Part shown: positions 7,229-13,493 of the stretch, one piece after another
Position numbering within the stretch: the stretch's first letter is position 1
Layout: the number at the start of each line of letters is the position of its first letter
Origin: Phycisphaerales bacterium UBA2218
GTDB taxonomy: Bacteria > Planctomycetota > Phycisphaerae > Sedimentisphaerales > Anaerobacaceae
Assembly: GCA_002327785.1 (NCBI GenBank)
Contig: DCUI01000052.1
Span: 1-35,419 of the forward strand
Length of the DNA stretch: 35,419 nucleotides
Direction of reading: 5' to 3'
Made by a program: the position numbers and the translations under genes
Notes under the pieces: model-generated
Seen by the model: only the letters and a program-made list of their open reading frames with translations
What the model was told of the DNA's origin: nothing
Database searches by the model: none

Positions 7229-7923
7229 AGTCGGACCTGTTTGCCCGTTTGGCAGAACCACTCAAGGGCATGAGAGGAGAGAAGAAGGATTTCCGGGCAC
7301 CGCTTCCTGCGGAGGTCTTTATGGCCACAGCAGTATCCCAATCCCATGCCTCGCAGTGCCTTCAGAGGAAGGTCGGAGCCCTGATTGTCGATGAGGAGAA
7401 CAGGATTCCGTTGAGCGTCGGCTATAACGAGAATCCCATTGGGATGGAGTCTTGCTTTTCCCTTTATGACCAAGTATGCTACAAGAATCGGGTGATTGAG
7501 AGCCGCCTTGAGAAAATGGTGCCCTTCTTTTGCCCAGATTGCGGAAAGAAACACGATAAGATCGGGCCACCGTACGTTTGTGATGGTACGACAGACAAGA
7601 AGCAACCATGCAGGTGCAATTTCCGCCGGAAGTTCTTTCCAAGTCGCGGCATTGAGCTATGCACGGCAATCCACGCCGAAGAACGTGCGATTCTCAGCCT
7701 CGGCGGGAGGAATGCGAACGGGTGTACGATCTACGTCAACACGTTCCCGTGCTTTCAGTGCGCACGGCAGATAGTCAATGCTCGCATAAAGAAAGTAGTC
7801 TATGTCGAAGCGTATCCGATTGAAGAGGCTGTGGACTTTCTCAAAACCAACCACGTCGTGATCGAGCCATTCGAGGGATTCAAACCTCGCGTCTTCAATC
7901 AAGTCTTCAGACAGGTTGAGTAG
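7225..7923 (+). CDS. Zinc-dependent deoxycytidylate-type deaminase, C-terminal half of a split AvcD
   Basis: The product has CTAIHAEERAIL and FPCFQCARQIV, the HAE and PCxxC zinc and proton-shuttle motifs of cytidine/deoxycytidylate deaminases. Between the early core strand (QCLQRKVGALIVDE) and HAE lies a cysteine-rich insertion (FFCPDCGKKH and later CRCNF), a probable second zinc site. It ends VIEPFEGFKPRVFNQVF, like AvcD-family C-termini. I start at GTG 7225, whose last two bases and the next A form the TGA of the upstream gene; an ATG at 7165 would overlap that gene by 64 nt. The 232-residue protein plus the 196-residue kinase-like protein reproduces the AvcD domain order. A -1 shift at the junction would fuse them. 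Expected activity: dCMP/dCTP to dUMP/dUTP. Confidence 0.8.
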   Translation: MKSDLFARLAEPLKGMRGEKKDFRAPLPAEVFMATAVSQSHASQCLQRKVGALIVDEENRIPLSVGYNENPIGMESCFSLYDQVCYKNRVIESRLEKMVPFFCPDCGKKHDKIGPPYVCDGTTDKKQPCRCNFRRKFFPSRGIELCTAIHAEERAILSLGGRNANGCTIYVNTFPCFQCARQIVNARIKKVVYVEAYPIEEAVDFLKTNHVVIEPFEGFKPRVFNQVFRQVE

Positions 7924-7949
7924 CTACATTGGGGTAGGAGAAGGAAACC

Positions 7950-8159
7950 ATGACATACAGATGCCCAAAATGTGATAGATATGGCATGGAATGGGACGGA
8001 CGCGCGAAAGTCCTTACATGCTATTACAATACGTGCAGACACGTCATCCGCATGGGGCCCCAGGAGGGCATACCGAGCCACGAGAGAATCTCCGCTGCGA
8101 TTATGGATGATTTCCGAACGATCCACAACAGAGCGCTCGATGATCCCGTGCACATTTGA
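7950..8159 (+). CDS. Small zinc-ribbon protein of unknown function
   Basis: The 69-residue product begins MTYRCPKCDRYGMEWD and has a second cysteine pair in LTCYYNTCRHVI, forming a CxxC...CxxxxC zinc-ribbon-like module over the first 35 residues, with a charged helical tail (SHERISAAIMDDFRTIHNR). AGGAGAAGGA precedes the ATG by a few nt, one of the stronger ribosome binding sites in the region, so the gene is probably expressed. It starts 26 bp after the deaminase stop, in the same direction, and ends before the converging DUF6263 gene. Position suggests it belongs to the deaminase cassette as an accessory or regulator; that is inference. Confidence 0.65.
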   Translation: MTYRCPKCDRYGMEWDGRAKVLTCYYNTCRHVIRMGPQEGIPSHERISAAIMDDFRTIHNRALDDPVHI

Positions 8160-8200
8160 CGGGGGCAACCGCCATGGAGCGGCCATGACCCGCGCAACGG

Positions 8201-9172
8201 CTACTTCGATCCCGTGTCCAGCTTGCGGTCGCTCATCTCGACCGTGGCCGTGGTTTCGAACGCGACCGGGATGGCCATCATATCGAACGGCCCCTCGGCC
8301 GAGGTCCCGATCCCGATCTGGCCCTTGAGCAGGCTGTGGCTGCGATTGTGCCGAATCAGGCCCGTGGCCTCCTCCACCTGCGTCGTGTCCTCCTGGGTTC
8401 CCGAGACGTCGATCTTCATCTTCATGCCCTGAGTATCCATGGGCGCCCCGGAGGGATCGGACTTCATCGAGGAAACCGAGGTAATGGTCGCAACCCCCGC
8501 CTGACGTTTCTGGAGCGTCCACTTGGACTCCACAACCATCGCCAACCCCTGCTTCGTCAGCCTCTTCTCACCCCAGGAATCCCCCTCGTCGACGGGCCCA
8601 TCGGGATACACGGACAGGAGACCCTCGGTCGTTTCCCGGATGCCGTCCTCGCTGAGCAGGAAGGCCACGGGGTTGGCCTCCGATGAGATATCCATGCTTT
8701 CCGGCACGTGCTTCGAGACCGCCGCCGCCAGTTCCTTCACGCCGTTGACATCCAGAACGTCGCCCTTCGGGCTCAGTCGAACCGTGTAGCTCCCACCGAC
8801 CAGAGCCGCGAAACCCTCCGCCCCGCCGGGCACCGTCACCACTTGTGCGGAGTCGTAATCCACGATCCCCATCGGGCCGGACTGCTTGAACCGGGACCAC
8901 GTGTATGTGTACTGGATTCGCAGGTTCCCCTGAGCATCCACGTCAAGGACGTCCAGCTTCTGGCCCACGCCGATGACGTTGCCGATGACCTGCTCCTGAC
9001 CCATGATATTCTGCGTAATCTGCTGATCGACCTGCAGCCGCTGGTAATACGTCCTGCCCTTGTTCAGCTTGAGCTCCAGTTGCACGGCGGCCGCGGCACT
9101 CCCGCAGGAAGCAAGGAATACCACGCAGGCCGCAGCCACGGTGAATGCTCTACATTTCTGCCCTGCCGTCAT
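8201..9172 (-). CDS. DUF6263-family exported lipoprotein
   Basis: Function unknown. The N-terminus MTAGQKCRAFTVAAACVVFL followed by ASC is a signal peptide with a lipobox (LASC, cysteine near residue 23), so a lipid-anchored periplasmic or outer-membrane protein is likely. The mature part is beta-rich, starting LELKLNKGRTYYQRLQVDQQ, with GEGDSW-like VDEGDSWGE and SPKGDVLDVNG blocks typical of DUF6263 proteins, which are common in planctomycetes. The ATG at 9172 is preceded by GGAGGTG at 7 nt; the longer frame from 9226 lacks such support and would bury the signal peptide. 323 residues. Confidence 0.7.
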   Translation of the reverse strand: MTAGQKCRAFTVAAACVVFLASCGSAAAAVQLELKLNKGRTYYQRLQVDQQITQNIMGQEQVIGNVIGVGQKLDVLDVDAQGNLRIQYTYTWSRFKQSGPMGIVDYDSAQVVTVPGGAEGFAALVGGSYTVRLSPKGDVLDVNGVKELAAAVSKHVPESMDISSEANPVAFLLSEDGIRETTEGLLSVYPDGPVDEGDSWGEKRLTKQGLAMVVESKWTLQKRQAGVATITSVSSMKSDPSGAPMDTQGMKMKIDVSGTQEDTTQVEEATGLIRHNRSHSLLKGQIGIGTSAEGPFDMMAIPVAFETTATVEMSDRKLDTGSK

Positions 9173-9262
9173 CTCAACACCTCCAGATCGATCGGACCCG
9201 ACCAAGCCACAAGACGAACACTCCAAGGATCATTCGAAACATCCACGCTTGGAGGACTGATT

Positions 9263-10225
9263 TTACACAGGTTCGACGGCCACCGCTACCTCTTTCTCGA
9301 CTTGCGCCCACGTCCTCGTCTCGGTCCAGGCCCATGCACGGGCTGCAGCCGCCTTCAGGCCCCATGCCAAGGCAGCTTGCGGATCGCCCGTCTCGTCGAA
9401 CCCGGCCAGGAACCCTGCCAGAAGATAGTCGCCACAGCCCACCGTGGACGGCGTCTCTCGCCGGACCGTCGAACCGCCCGCCCAGGCGCCCCCCTTGGTC
9501 ACCAGCAACGCCCCCTGCTCGCCCCGGCTGATCAGTGCGATCTCCGTCGAGTCGAGCAGCGTTCGGCCCGCGTCGAGCAGCGGCCCGGGCGTATCCTCGA
9601 CTTGTGAACCGAGCAATTCGCGCAACTCCTCGACGTTGGGCGCAATCAGCCAGGCCAGGCCGGCGTTCACGATGGCCTTGAGGACGGGCCCGTAGGTATC
9701 GACCGCGATGCTCGCGCCGGATCGACGGCACGCCCCCAGGAGATCGACGGTCGGCGCCAGGAGCTCGCCCGCGGGCATCGCACCGGCAAATACGCACGTA
9801 TCGCCCAGGTGCACCAGACCGGACAGACTGAGGGTGAGCTTCTGCAGGCTGTCGGCTGATGCGAGATCGGCCGCAGCGCGAAGGTGCATCTCCCGATGGT
9901 GCAACGTATCGACAACCGTGACATTTCGGCGAGTCCTGCCTTCGACGGCAGTCATCTGCGCCTCAATAATCCGCCCGCCCAGGCGAGCCACGGTCGTCTC
10001 CATCTCACCGTAATCCTCGCGACCCCATAGGCCCGCGGCGATGCTCCGAACGCCCATCCACGCCAGGGCACAGGAGACATTCATAGCCTTGCCGGCCGGC
10101 CGGACCACCTGCTCGTCGATGTTCTGATGCCGGCCCCATTCCAATCCCCTGCCCCGGCAGACGACATCCCACGCCGGCGACAGGCCCACCGTTACGATTC
10201 TGCCATTGTCACTTCTCAAGATCAC
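9263..10225 (-). CDS. PfkB-family carbohydrate kinase (1-phosphofructokinase-like)
   Basis: Phosphorylates a sugar or sugar phosphate with ATP. The protein has the ribokinase fold: VTVGLSPAWD at the N-terminus, VVRPAGKAMNVSCALAWMG (sugar-binding GKGxN-type block with A for G), IAPNVEELRELLG, and the catalytic anion-hole motif TVGCGDYLLAGFLAGF with the GxGD aspartate. The N-terminal layout resembles FruK/LacC (hexose-phosphate kinases) more than ribokinase, so the substrate may be fructose 1-phosphate or tagatose 6-phosphate; not certain. It starts with GTG at 10225, 17 nt inside the 3' end of rlmN, with AAGGAAAG about 3 nt upstream, so translation is probably coupled to rlmN. 320 residues. 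Confidence 0.82.
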   Translation of the reverse strand: MILRSDNGRIVTVGLSPAWDVVCRGRGLEWGRHQNIDEQVVRPAGKAMNVSCALAWMGVRSIAAGLWGREDYGEMETTVARLGGRIIEAQMTAVEGRTRRNVTVVDTLHHREMHLRAAADLASADSLQKLTLSLSGLVHLGDTCVFAGAMPAGELLAPTVDLLGACRRSGASIAVDTYGPVLKAIVNAGLAWLIAPNVEELRELLGSQVEDTPGPLLDAGRTLLDSTEIALISRGEQGALLVTKGGAWAGGSTVRRETPSTVGCGDYLLAGFLAGFDETGDPQAALAWGLKAAAARAWAWTETRTWAQVEKEVAVAVEPV

Positions 10226-11306
10226 ATCTTTCCTTGTAACCGGCCTGGAGCTGGCCGCAGGCGGCCTGGATCCCCCGGCCCATGCGAAAGCGGATCGTCG
10301 TCTCCACGCCGGCCCCTTTCAGCGTGTCCGCGAATCGCTGGATTCGCTCCCTGCTGCTGCCTGTAAACCCGCAACCGGAGAACGGGTTGTGCTCGATCAG
10401 GTTCACATTGGACATCAAGCCGCGAAGGAGCTTCACTAAGAGCTTCGCATGGTTCACGGTGTCATTGACCTTATCAATCAGGACGTATTCGAACGTCACG
10501 CGCTGGCCGGTCCCGGCCTGGTAGGTCCGCACGGCGCCCAGCAGCTCGTCAATCGGATGCTTGCGGTTGACGGGCATGAGCCGGTCGCGCAGGGCATCGG
10601 ACGGGGCACCGAGCGAGATTGCCAGGCGGGGCCGGATCTCCTCCCGGGCAAGCTGTCGAATCGCCGGCGCGATGCCGCACGTGCTGATCGTGATGTGCCG
10701 GATGCCGATGTTCCTGCCGGAGGAGTAATTCAGGATCCGGATGGACCGCAACACCGCGTCATAGTTCAGCAGTGGCTCGCCCATGCCCATGTAGACGATG
10801 TTCGTGATTCTCCCGTCTACTTCATGGCGTGTCGTTTCTTGGGCGTCGAGCGACGAGTGACGAGCGACAAGTGACGCCGCTGCGACATAGACCTGATCGA
10901 CAATCTCGCCCGCCGTCAGGTTCCGGCGGAAGGGAATCTTCGCCGTGGCGCAGAACGCGCAGCCCATCGGACAGCCCGCCTGCGTCGAGACGCACAGAGT
11001 CGCGCGGTCCTCGTCCGGCAGCAGCACCGATTCGATCCGCTCGCCGTCCGCCAGTTCGAACAAGTATTTCGCCGAGCCGTCGGGATCGGTCAGACGATCG
11101 ACGACCTTGAGCTGCGAGATGAAGTACCCCTGCTCGGCAAGCTGCGAGCGAAACGCTTTGCTGAGCGTGCTGATGGCCGAAAGGTCCCGGCCGCCCTGGG
11201 CGTGAATGAACTTGAAGAGGTAGCCGGCCAAGTACTTCTTCTGCCCGAGCCCGACCACCACCCGCTCAAGCTCCTCCGACGTCATGTCTTTCAGGTCTTT
11301 GTTCAT
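10209..11306 (-). CDS. rlmN: Dual-specificity 23S rRNA/tRNA adenine-C2 methyltransferase RlmN
   Basis: Radical SAM enzyme that methylates A2503 of 23S rRNA and A37 of some tRNAs. The [4Fe-4S] cluster motif CPMGCAFCATAK is present, as are VYMGMGEPLLNYD, ISTCGIAPAI, LIEHNPFSGC, and the mechanism cysteine in RGIQAACGQL near the C-terminus. Length 365. Between EIVDQVYVAAA and RITNIVYMGMG there is an extra stretch (SLVARHSSLDAQETTRHEV) of about 15-19 residues not normal in RlmN, encoded partly by four tandem 7-bp repeats at 10848-10875. The insertion keeps the frame, so the enzyme may still work. The Shine-Dalgarno is weak. Downstream pfkB overlaps its 3' end. Confidence 0.93.
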   Translation of the reverse strand: MNKDLKDMTSEELERVVVGLGQKKYLAGYLFKFIHAQGGRDLSAISTLSKAFRSQLAEQGYFISQLKVVDRLTDPDGSAKYLFELADGERIESVLLPDEDRATLCVSTQAGCPMGCAFCATAKIPFRRNLTAGEIVDQVYVAAASLVARHSSLDAQETTRHEVDGRITNIVYMGMGEPLLNYDAVLRSIRILNYSSGRNIGIRHITISTCGIAPAIRQLAREEIRPRLAISLGAPSDALRDRLMPVNRKHPIDELLGAVRTYQAGTGQRVTFEYVLIDKVNDTVNHAKLLVKLLRGLMSNVNLIEHNPFSGCGFTGSSRERIQRFADTLKGAGVETTIRFRMGRGIQAACGQLQAGYKERCDLEK

Positions 11307-11352
11307 TTCCGTATTCTACCACATCCTCTTCGCTCGGTCGAACCCCGGAGAT

Positions 11353-11422
11353 AGCGGTGCGTGGTACGCACCTACAAATAACGCATGGTCCATGACCCGC
11401 AGAGTGCGTGCCACGCACCGCT
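11353..11422. repeat. Inverted repeat upstream of rlmN
   Basis: AGCGGTGCGTGGTACGCAC at 11353-11371 is matched by its reverse complement with one mismatch at 11404-11422, around a 32-nt loop. It has the layout of a small palindromic mobile or REP-like element. It lies in the gene-poor stretch 11307-12067, which otherwise contains only repeat and transposase fragments. Confidence 0.6.
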
Positions 11423-11565
11423 CGCAGGCGCCGGCGAAGACGAACTTCACAGTCGTCTACGCTCCCCTGCCGCGAGAACACGGCAAGAAAACCCTCGAAG
11501 AGTTGTTCATTACCGTGGCGCGCGAGCCGCTCACGCCGGGAGACCCCGTAGCATGATGCCCTCTC

Positions 11566-11590
11566 GTAGCGTGGGCATCTTGCCCGTGGA
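11566..11590. repeat. Partial copy of the GTAGC...GCCCGTG hairpin repeat
   Basis: GTAGCGTGGGCATCTTGCCC and the next bases GTGGA match the first half of the double-hairpin repeat found complete at 13437-13493 and 17963-18017. Only one of the two hairpins is kept here. Confidence 0.6.
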
Positions 11591-11675
11591 AGACCTGCCG
11601 TTTCCTCGTCTGCCGACAAATAGCCAACCAACAACCAGGGACTCTGCCCCAAACCCCTGGCATAAGCTATGAAAT

Positions 11676-11812
11676 GGGAGCCTCCAAGGCTAAGGTTTGA
11701 ACGGTTAAGCACGTGGTCGTTGCGTGAACGCCACAAGAACCTTGTTCCCGGGAGGCTCCCATAAACGCCAAGTACATCGGCTTCGACATCGACAGCAAGA
11801 AGACAGTTGCCT
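11676..11812 (+). mobile_element. IS110-type element, left-end remnant with first codons
   Basis: GGGAGCCTCC (11676-11685) and its exact reverse complement GGAGGCTCCC (11751-11760) bracket 65 bp of non-coding DNA. Directly after the right arm the frame AAC GCC AAG TAC reads NAKYIGFDIDSKKTVA, the N-terminus of IS110-family DEDD transposases, including the first catalytic aspartate. The initiator is ATA rather than ATG and the frame is lost after about 17 codons, where an IS630 fragment in the opposite direction begins. This is an inactive scrap. In IS110 elements the non-coding end encodes the bridge RNA, so part of such a sequence might survive here. Confidence 0.55.
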
Positions 11813-11815
11813 GGT

Positions 11816-11989
11816 CCAAGCGGTGGGCCTCATCGGTCGGGAGGGCCTCGTACCACGAGGCAATCTGATGCGTGTTGAGGTTGTCACAGACGAGATGGAT
11901 CTGCCTCGCGCGGAGAAAGACCTCATCGCGCAGTCGCCTGATCTCATGGGCCCAATCAATGCGGGTGTGATTTCCTGGTCTTGTGGAAT
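11816..11989 (-). pseudogene. IS630-family transposase fragment
   Basis: An open minus-strand frame reads RIDWAHEIRRLRDEVFLRAR, then QIHLVCDNLNTHQIASWYEA and LPTDEAHRL. VCDNLNTH with the second catalytic aspartate is a hallmark of one IS630 subgroup. Both the N-terminal region and the third catalytic acid are missing. It abuts the IS110 scrap, so at least two insertions and deletions occurred here. It is not the same subtype as the fragment at the left edge of the window. Confidence 0.65.
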
Positions 11990-12067
11990 CCCACGTCAGA
12001 GCGATTCTTCGATTCTCGACAGCGGGCGACGGAGCCGCTATGATAGCCGGCCAGAAAGGAGATGTAC

Positions 12068-12943
12068 ATGGCAGGTGAACCGGTCGGCATCATTGGCGGC
12101 ACGGGCCTGGGCGACGCACTCGCCGGGCAGTTGTCGGGAGTCGAATTTCGAAAGGTCGAGACGCCGTTTGGCAGGCCAAGCGGACCCATCCTGTTGGGTA
12201 GACTGGGCAACAGGCAGATCGCGTTCGTGAGCCGTCACGGCGAGGGACACACGCTCTCGCCGAGCGAGGTCCCGTACGCCGCCAACATCTTCGCGTTGAA
12301 ATCGCTGGGCGTCCATGCGGTGATTGCCAGCGGCGCGGTAGGCTCATTGCAGGAGAAGATCGCGCCGGGCCATCTCGTGCTGGTCGATCAGTTTATCGAC
12401 AAGACGTTCAAACGCAGGAACACGTTCTTCGACGGCTTCGGGGCCGTGCATTGCGAGATGGCCGCACCGGTATGCGTCCGGCTCAAGGAGACCCTCGTGC
12501 ACGTCGCCCCGCCGCTGGATGTCACGACCCATCTGGACGGCAATTACATCTGCATGGAGGGCCCGCAGTTCTCGACGCGGGCCGAGTCGCTGATGCACCG
12601 CTACTGGGGCGGCGATCTGATCGGCATGACCGCCATGCCGGAGGCCAAGCTGGCCCGCGAGGCCCAGATGTGTTACGTCCTGATCGCACTGGCCAGCGAC
12701 TACGACTGTTGGCGGCCGCACGACAAGACGAAGGGCAAACAAGGGTTGCTCGAGGAAATCCTCGCCAACATGAAGACCGCCACGAACAACTGCTTAGCCC
12801 TGATCCAGGCGCTGCTGGCCAGCAACGAGGTGCTGATCGACGAAAGCTGCCCTTGCCGCAGGAGCCTGGAGCTGGCGGTCTGGACGAGCCCAAGCAGTCT
12901 CGATCCGGATCAAAAGAAACGATTGGCGATCCTGTTCGAATGA
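12068..12943 (+). CDS. mtnP: S-methyl-5'-thioadenosine phosphorylase (PNP/MTAP family)
   Basis: Phosphorolyses methylthioadenosine to adenine and methylthioribose 1-phosphate in methionine salvage; some relatives act on inosine or guanosine. The 291-residue product has IGGTGLGD (phosphate-binding loop), SRHGEGHTLSPSEVPYAANI, VIASGAVGSL, MEGPQFSTRAES and IGMTAMPEAKLAREAQMCY, then SDYDCW, all MTAP-type purine phosphorylase blocks. The SDYDCW aspartates favour adenine-type substrates. AAGGAGA is 7 nt upstream of the ATG at 12068 but touches the ATG at 12062, so the later one is chosen. Upstream is transposon debris, so it has its own promoter or one from that region. Confidence 0.9.
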   Translation: MAGEPVGIIGGTGLGDALAGQLSGVEFRKVETPFGRPSGPILLGRLGNRQIAFVSRHGEGHTLSPSEVPYAANIFALKSLGVHAVIASGAVGSLQEKIAPGHLVLVDQFIDKTFKRRNTFFDGFGAVHCEMAAPVCVRLKETLVHVAPPLDVTTHLDGNYICMEGPQFSTRAESLMHRYWGGDLIGMTAMPEAKLAREAQMCYVLIALASDYDCWRPHDKTKGKQGLLEEILANMKTATNNCLALIQALLASNEVLIDESCPCRRSLELAVWTSPSSLDPDQKKRLAILFE

Positions 12944-13032
12944 AACCGCCGCTTTCGCAGGGGAAATCAATCAGCGAAAGGACAGGCGGCAGGGTGTGCG
13001 ATGCACACAATTCTCCTCGAAAGGATAATGAG

Positions 13033-13440
13033 ATGAGAACCGGGATTCCGTGTATCCTTGCAGCGGTCATTGCCGCGATGTTCCTTGCAGGATGCCGGCA
13101 ACCGCAGCAGGAGACCCAGGCCTCCAACGAGAGGCAGGCCAGACTCCTGGCAGCCCAGAGCGCCGACTTGCAACAGCAGTTGGCCGCCCGTCAAGCTGAG
13201 ATCGAAACCCTCCAACAGAAGCACGTCCAGGACCTCCGGCAGCGGGATGAGGAATTGGCCAGGTGCAAGGCCCGCATCGAGGCCCTGCAAAAGGACATTG
13301 AAACAGGAATCGCCGAACGCGTCCGCGGCGTAACGACAAGGCTCCTGGAGGAGAACGCCAAGCTCCGGCAGGAAGTCGAGCAACTCACAGCGCAAATCGA
13401 AACGCTCAAAAACACCGCTGCGCAAGGAGACAGTCCGTAG
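13033..13440 (+). CDS. Small coiled-coil lipoprotein
   Basis: MRTGIPCILAAVIAAMFLAG followed by C is a textbook lipoprotein signal with the lipobox LAGC (cysteine at residue 21). The mature part is almost entirely heptad-rich coiled coil (for example LQQQLAARQAEIETLQQK and LLEENAKLRQEVEQLTAQIE) to the C-terminus, 135 residues in all. AAAGGA lies about 9 nt before the ATG. The layout recalls small outer-membrane-anchored spacer lipoproteins, but no family is recognised. Its TAG stop is formed by the first bases of a dispersed hairpin repeat shared with the 3' end of convergent pyrG. Confidence 0.75.
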   Translation: MRTGIPCILAAVIAAMFLAGCRQPQQETQASNERQARLLAAQSADLQQQLAARQAEIETLQQKHVQDLRQRDEELARCKARIEALQKDIETGIAERVRGVTTRLLEENAKLRQEVEQLTAQIETLKNTAAQGDSP

Positions 13441-13493
13441 CACGGGCATCTTGCCCGTGGTCTTGAATCATGGGCGCTCGCGCCCATGCTACG
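13437..13493. repeat. Double-hairpin dispersed repeat (complete copy 1)
   Basis: GTAGCACGGGCATCTTGCCC GTG forms one hairpin (CACGGGCA/TGCCCGTG) and ATGGGCGCTCGCGCCCAT a second, ending GCTACG. The element fills the space between two convergent genes, and its terminal TAG triplets are the stop codons of both (13438-13440 plus strand; 13489-13491 minus strand). It could serve as a bidirectional terminator. A second copy in the opposite orientation is at 17963-18017. Confidence 0.75.

Noticed and set aside
11266..11736. 156-codon minus-strand frame before rlmN
   Set aside because: It spans a palindrome and repeat copies, and overlaps the rlmN start; no family likeness.
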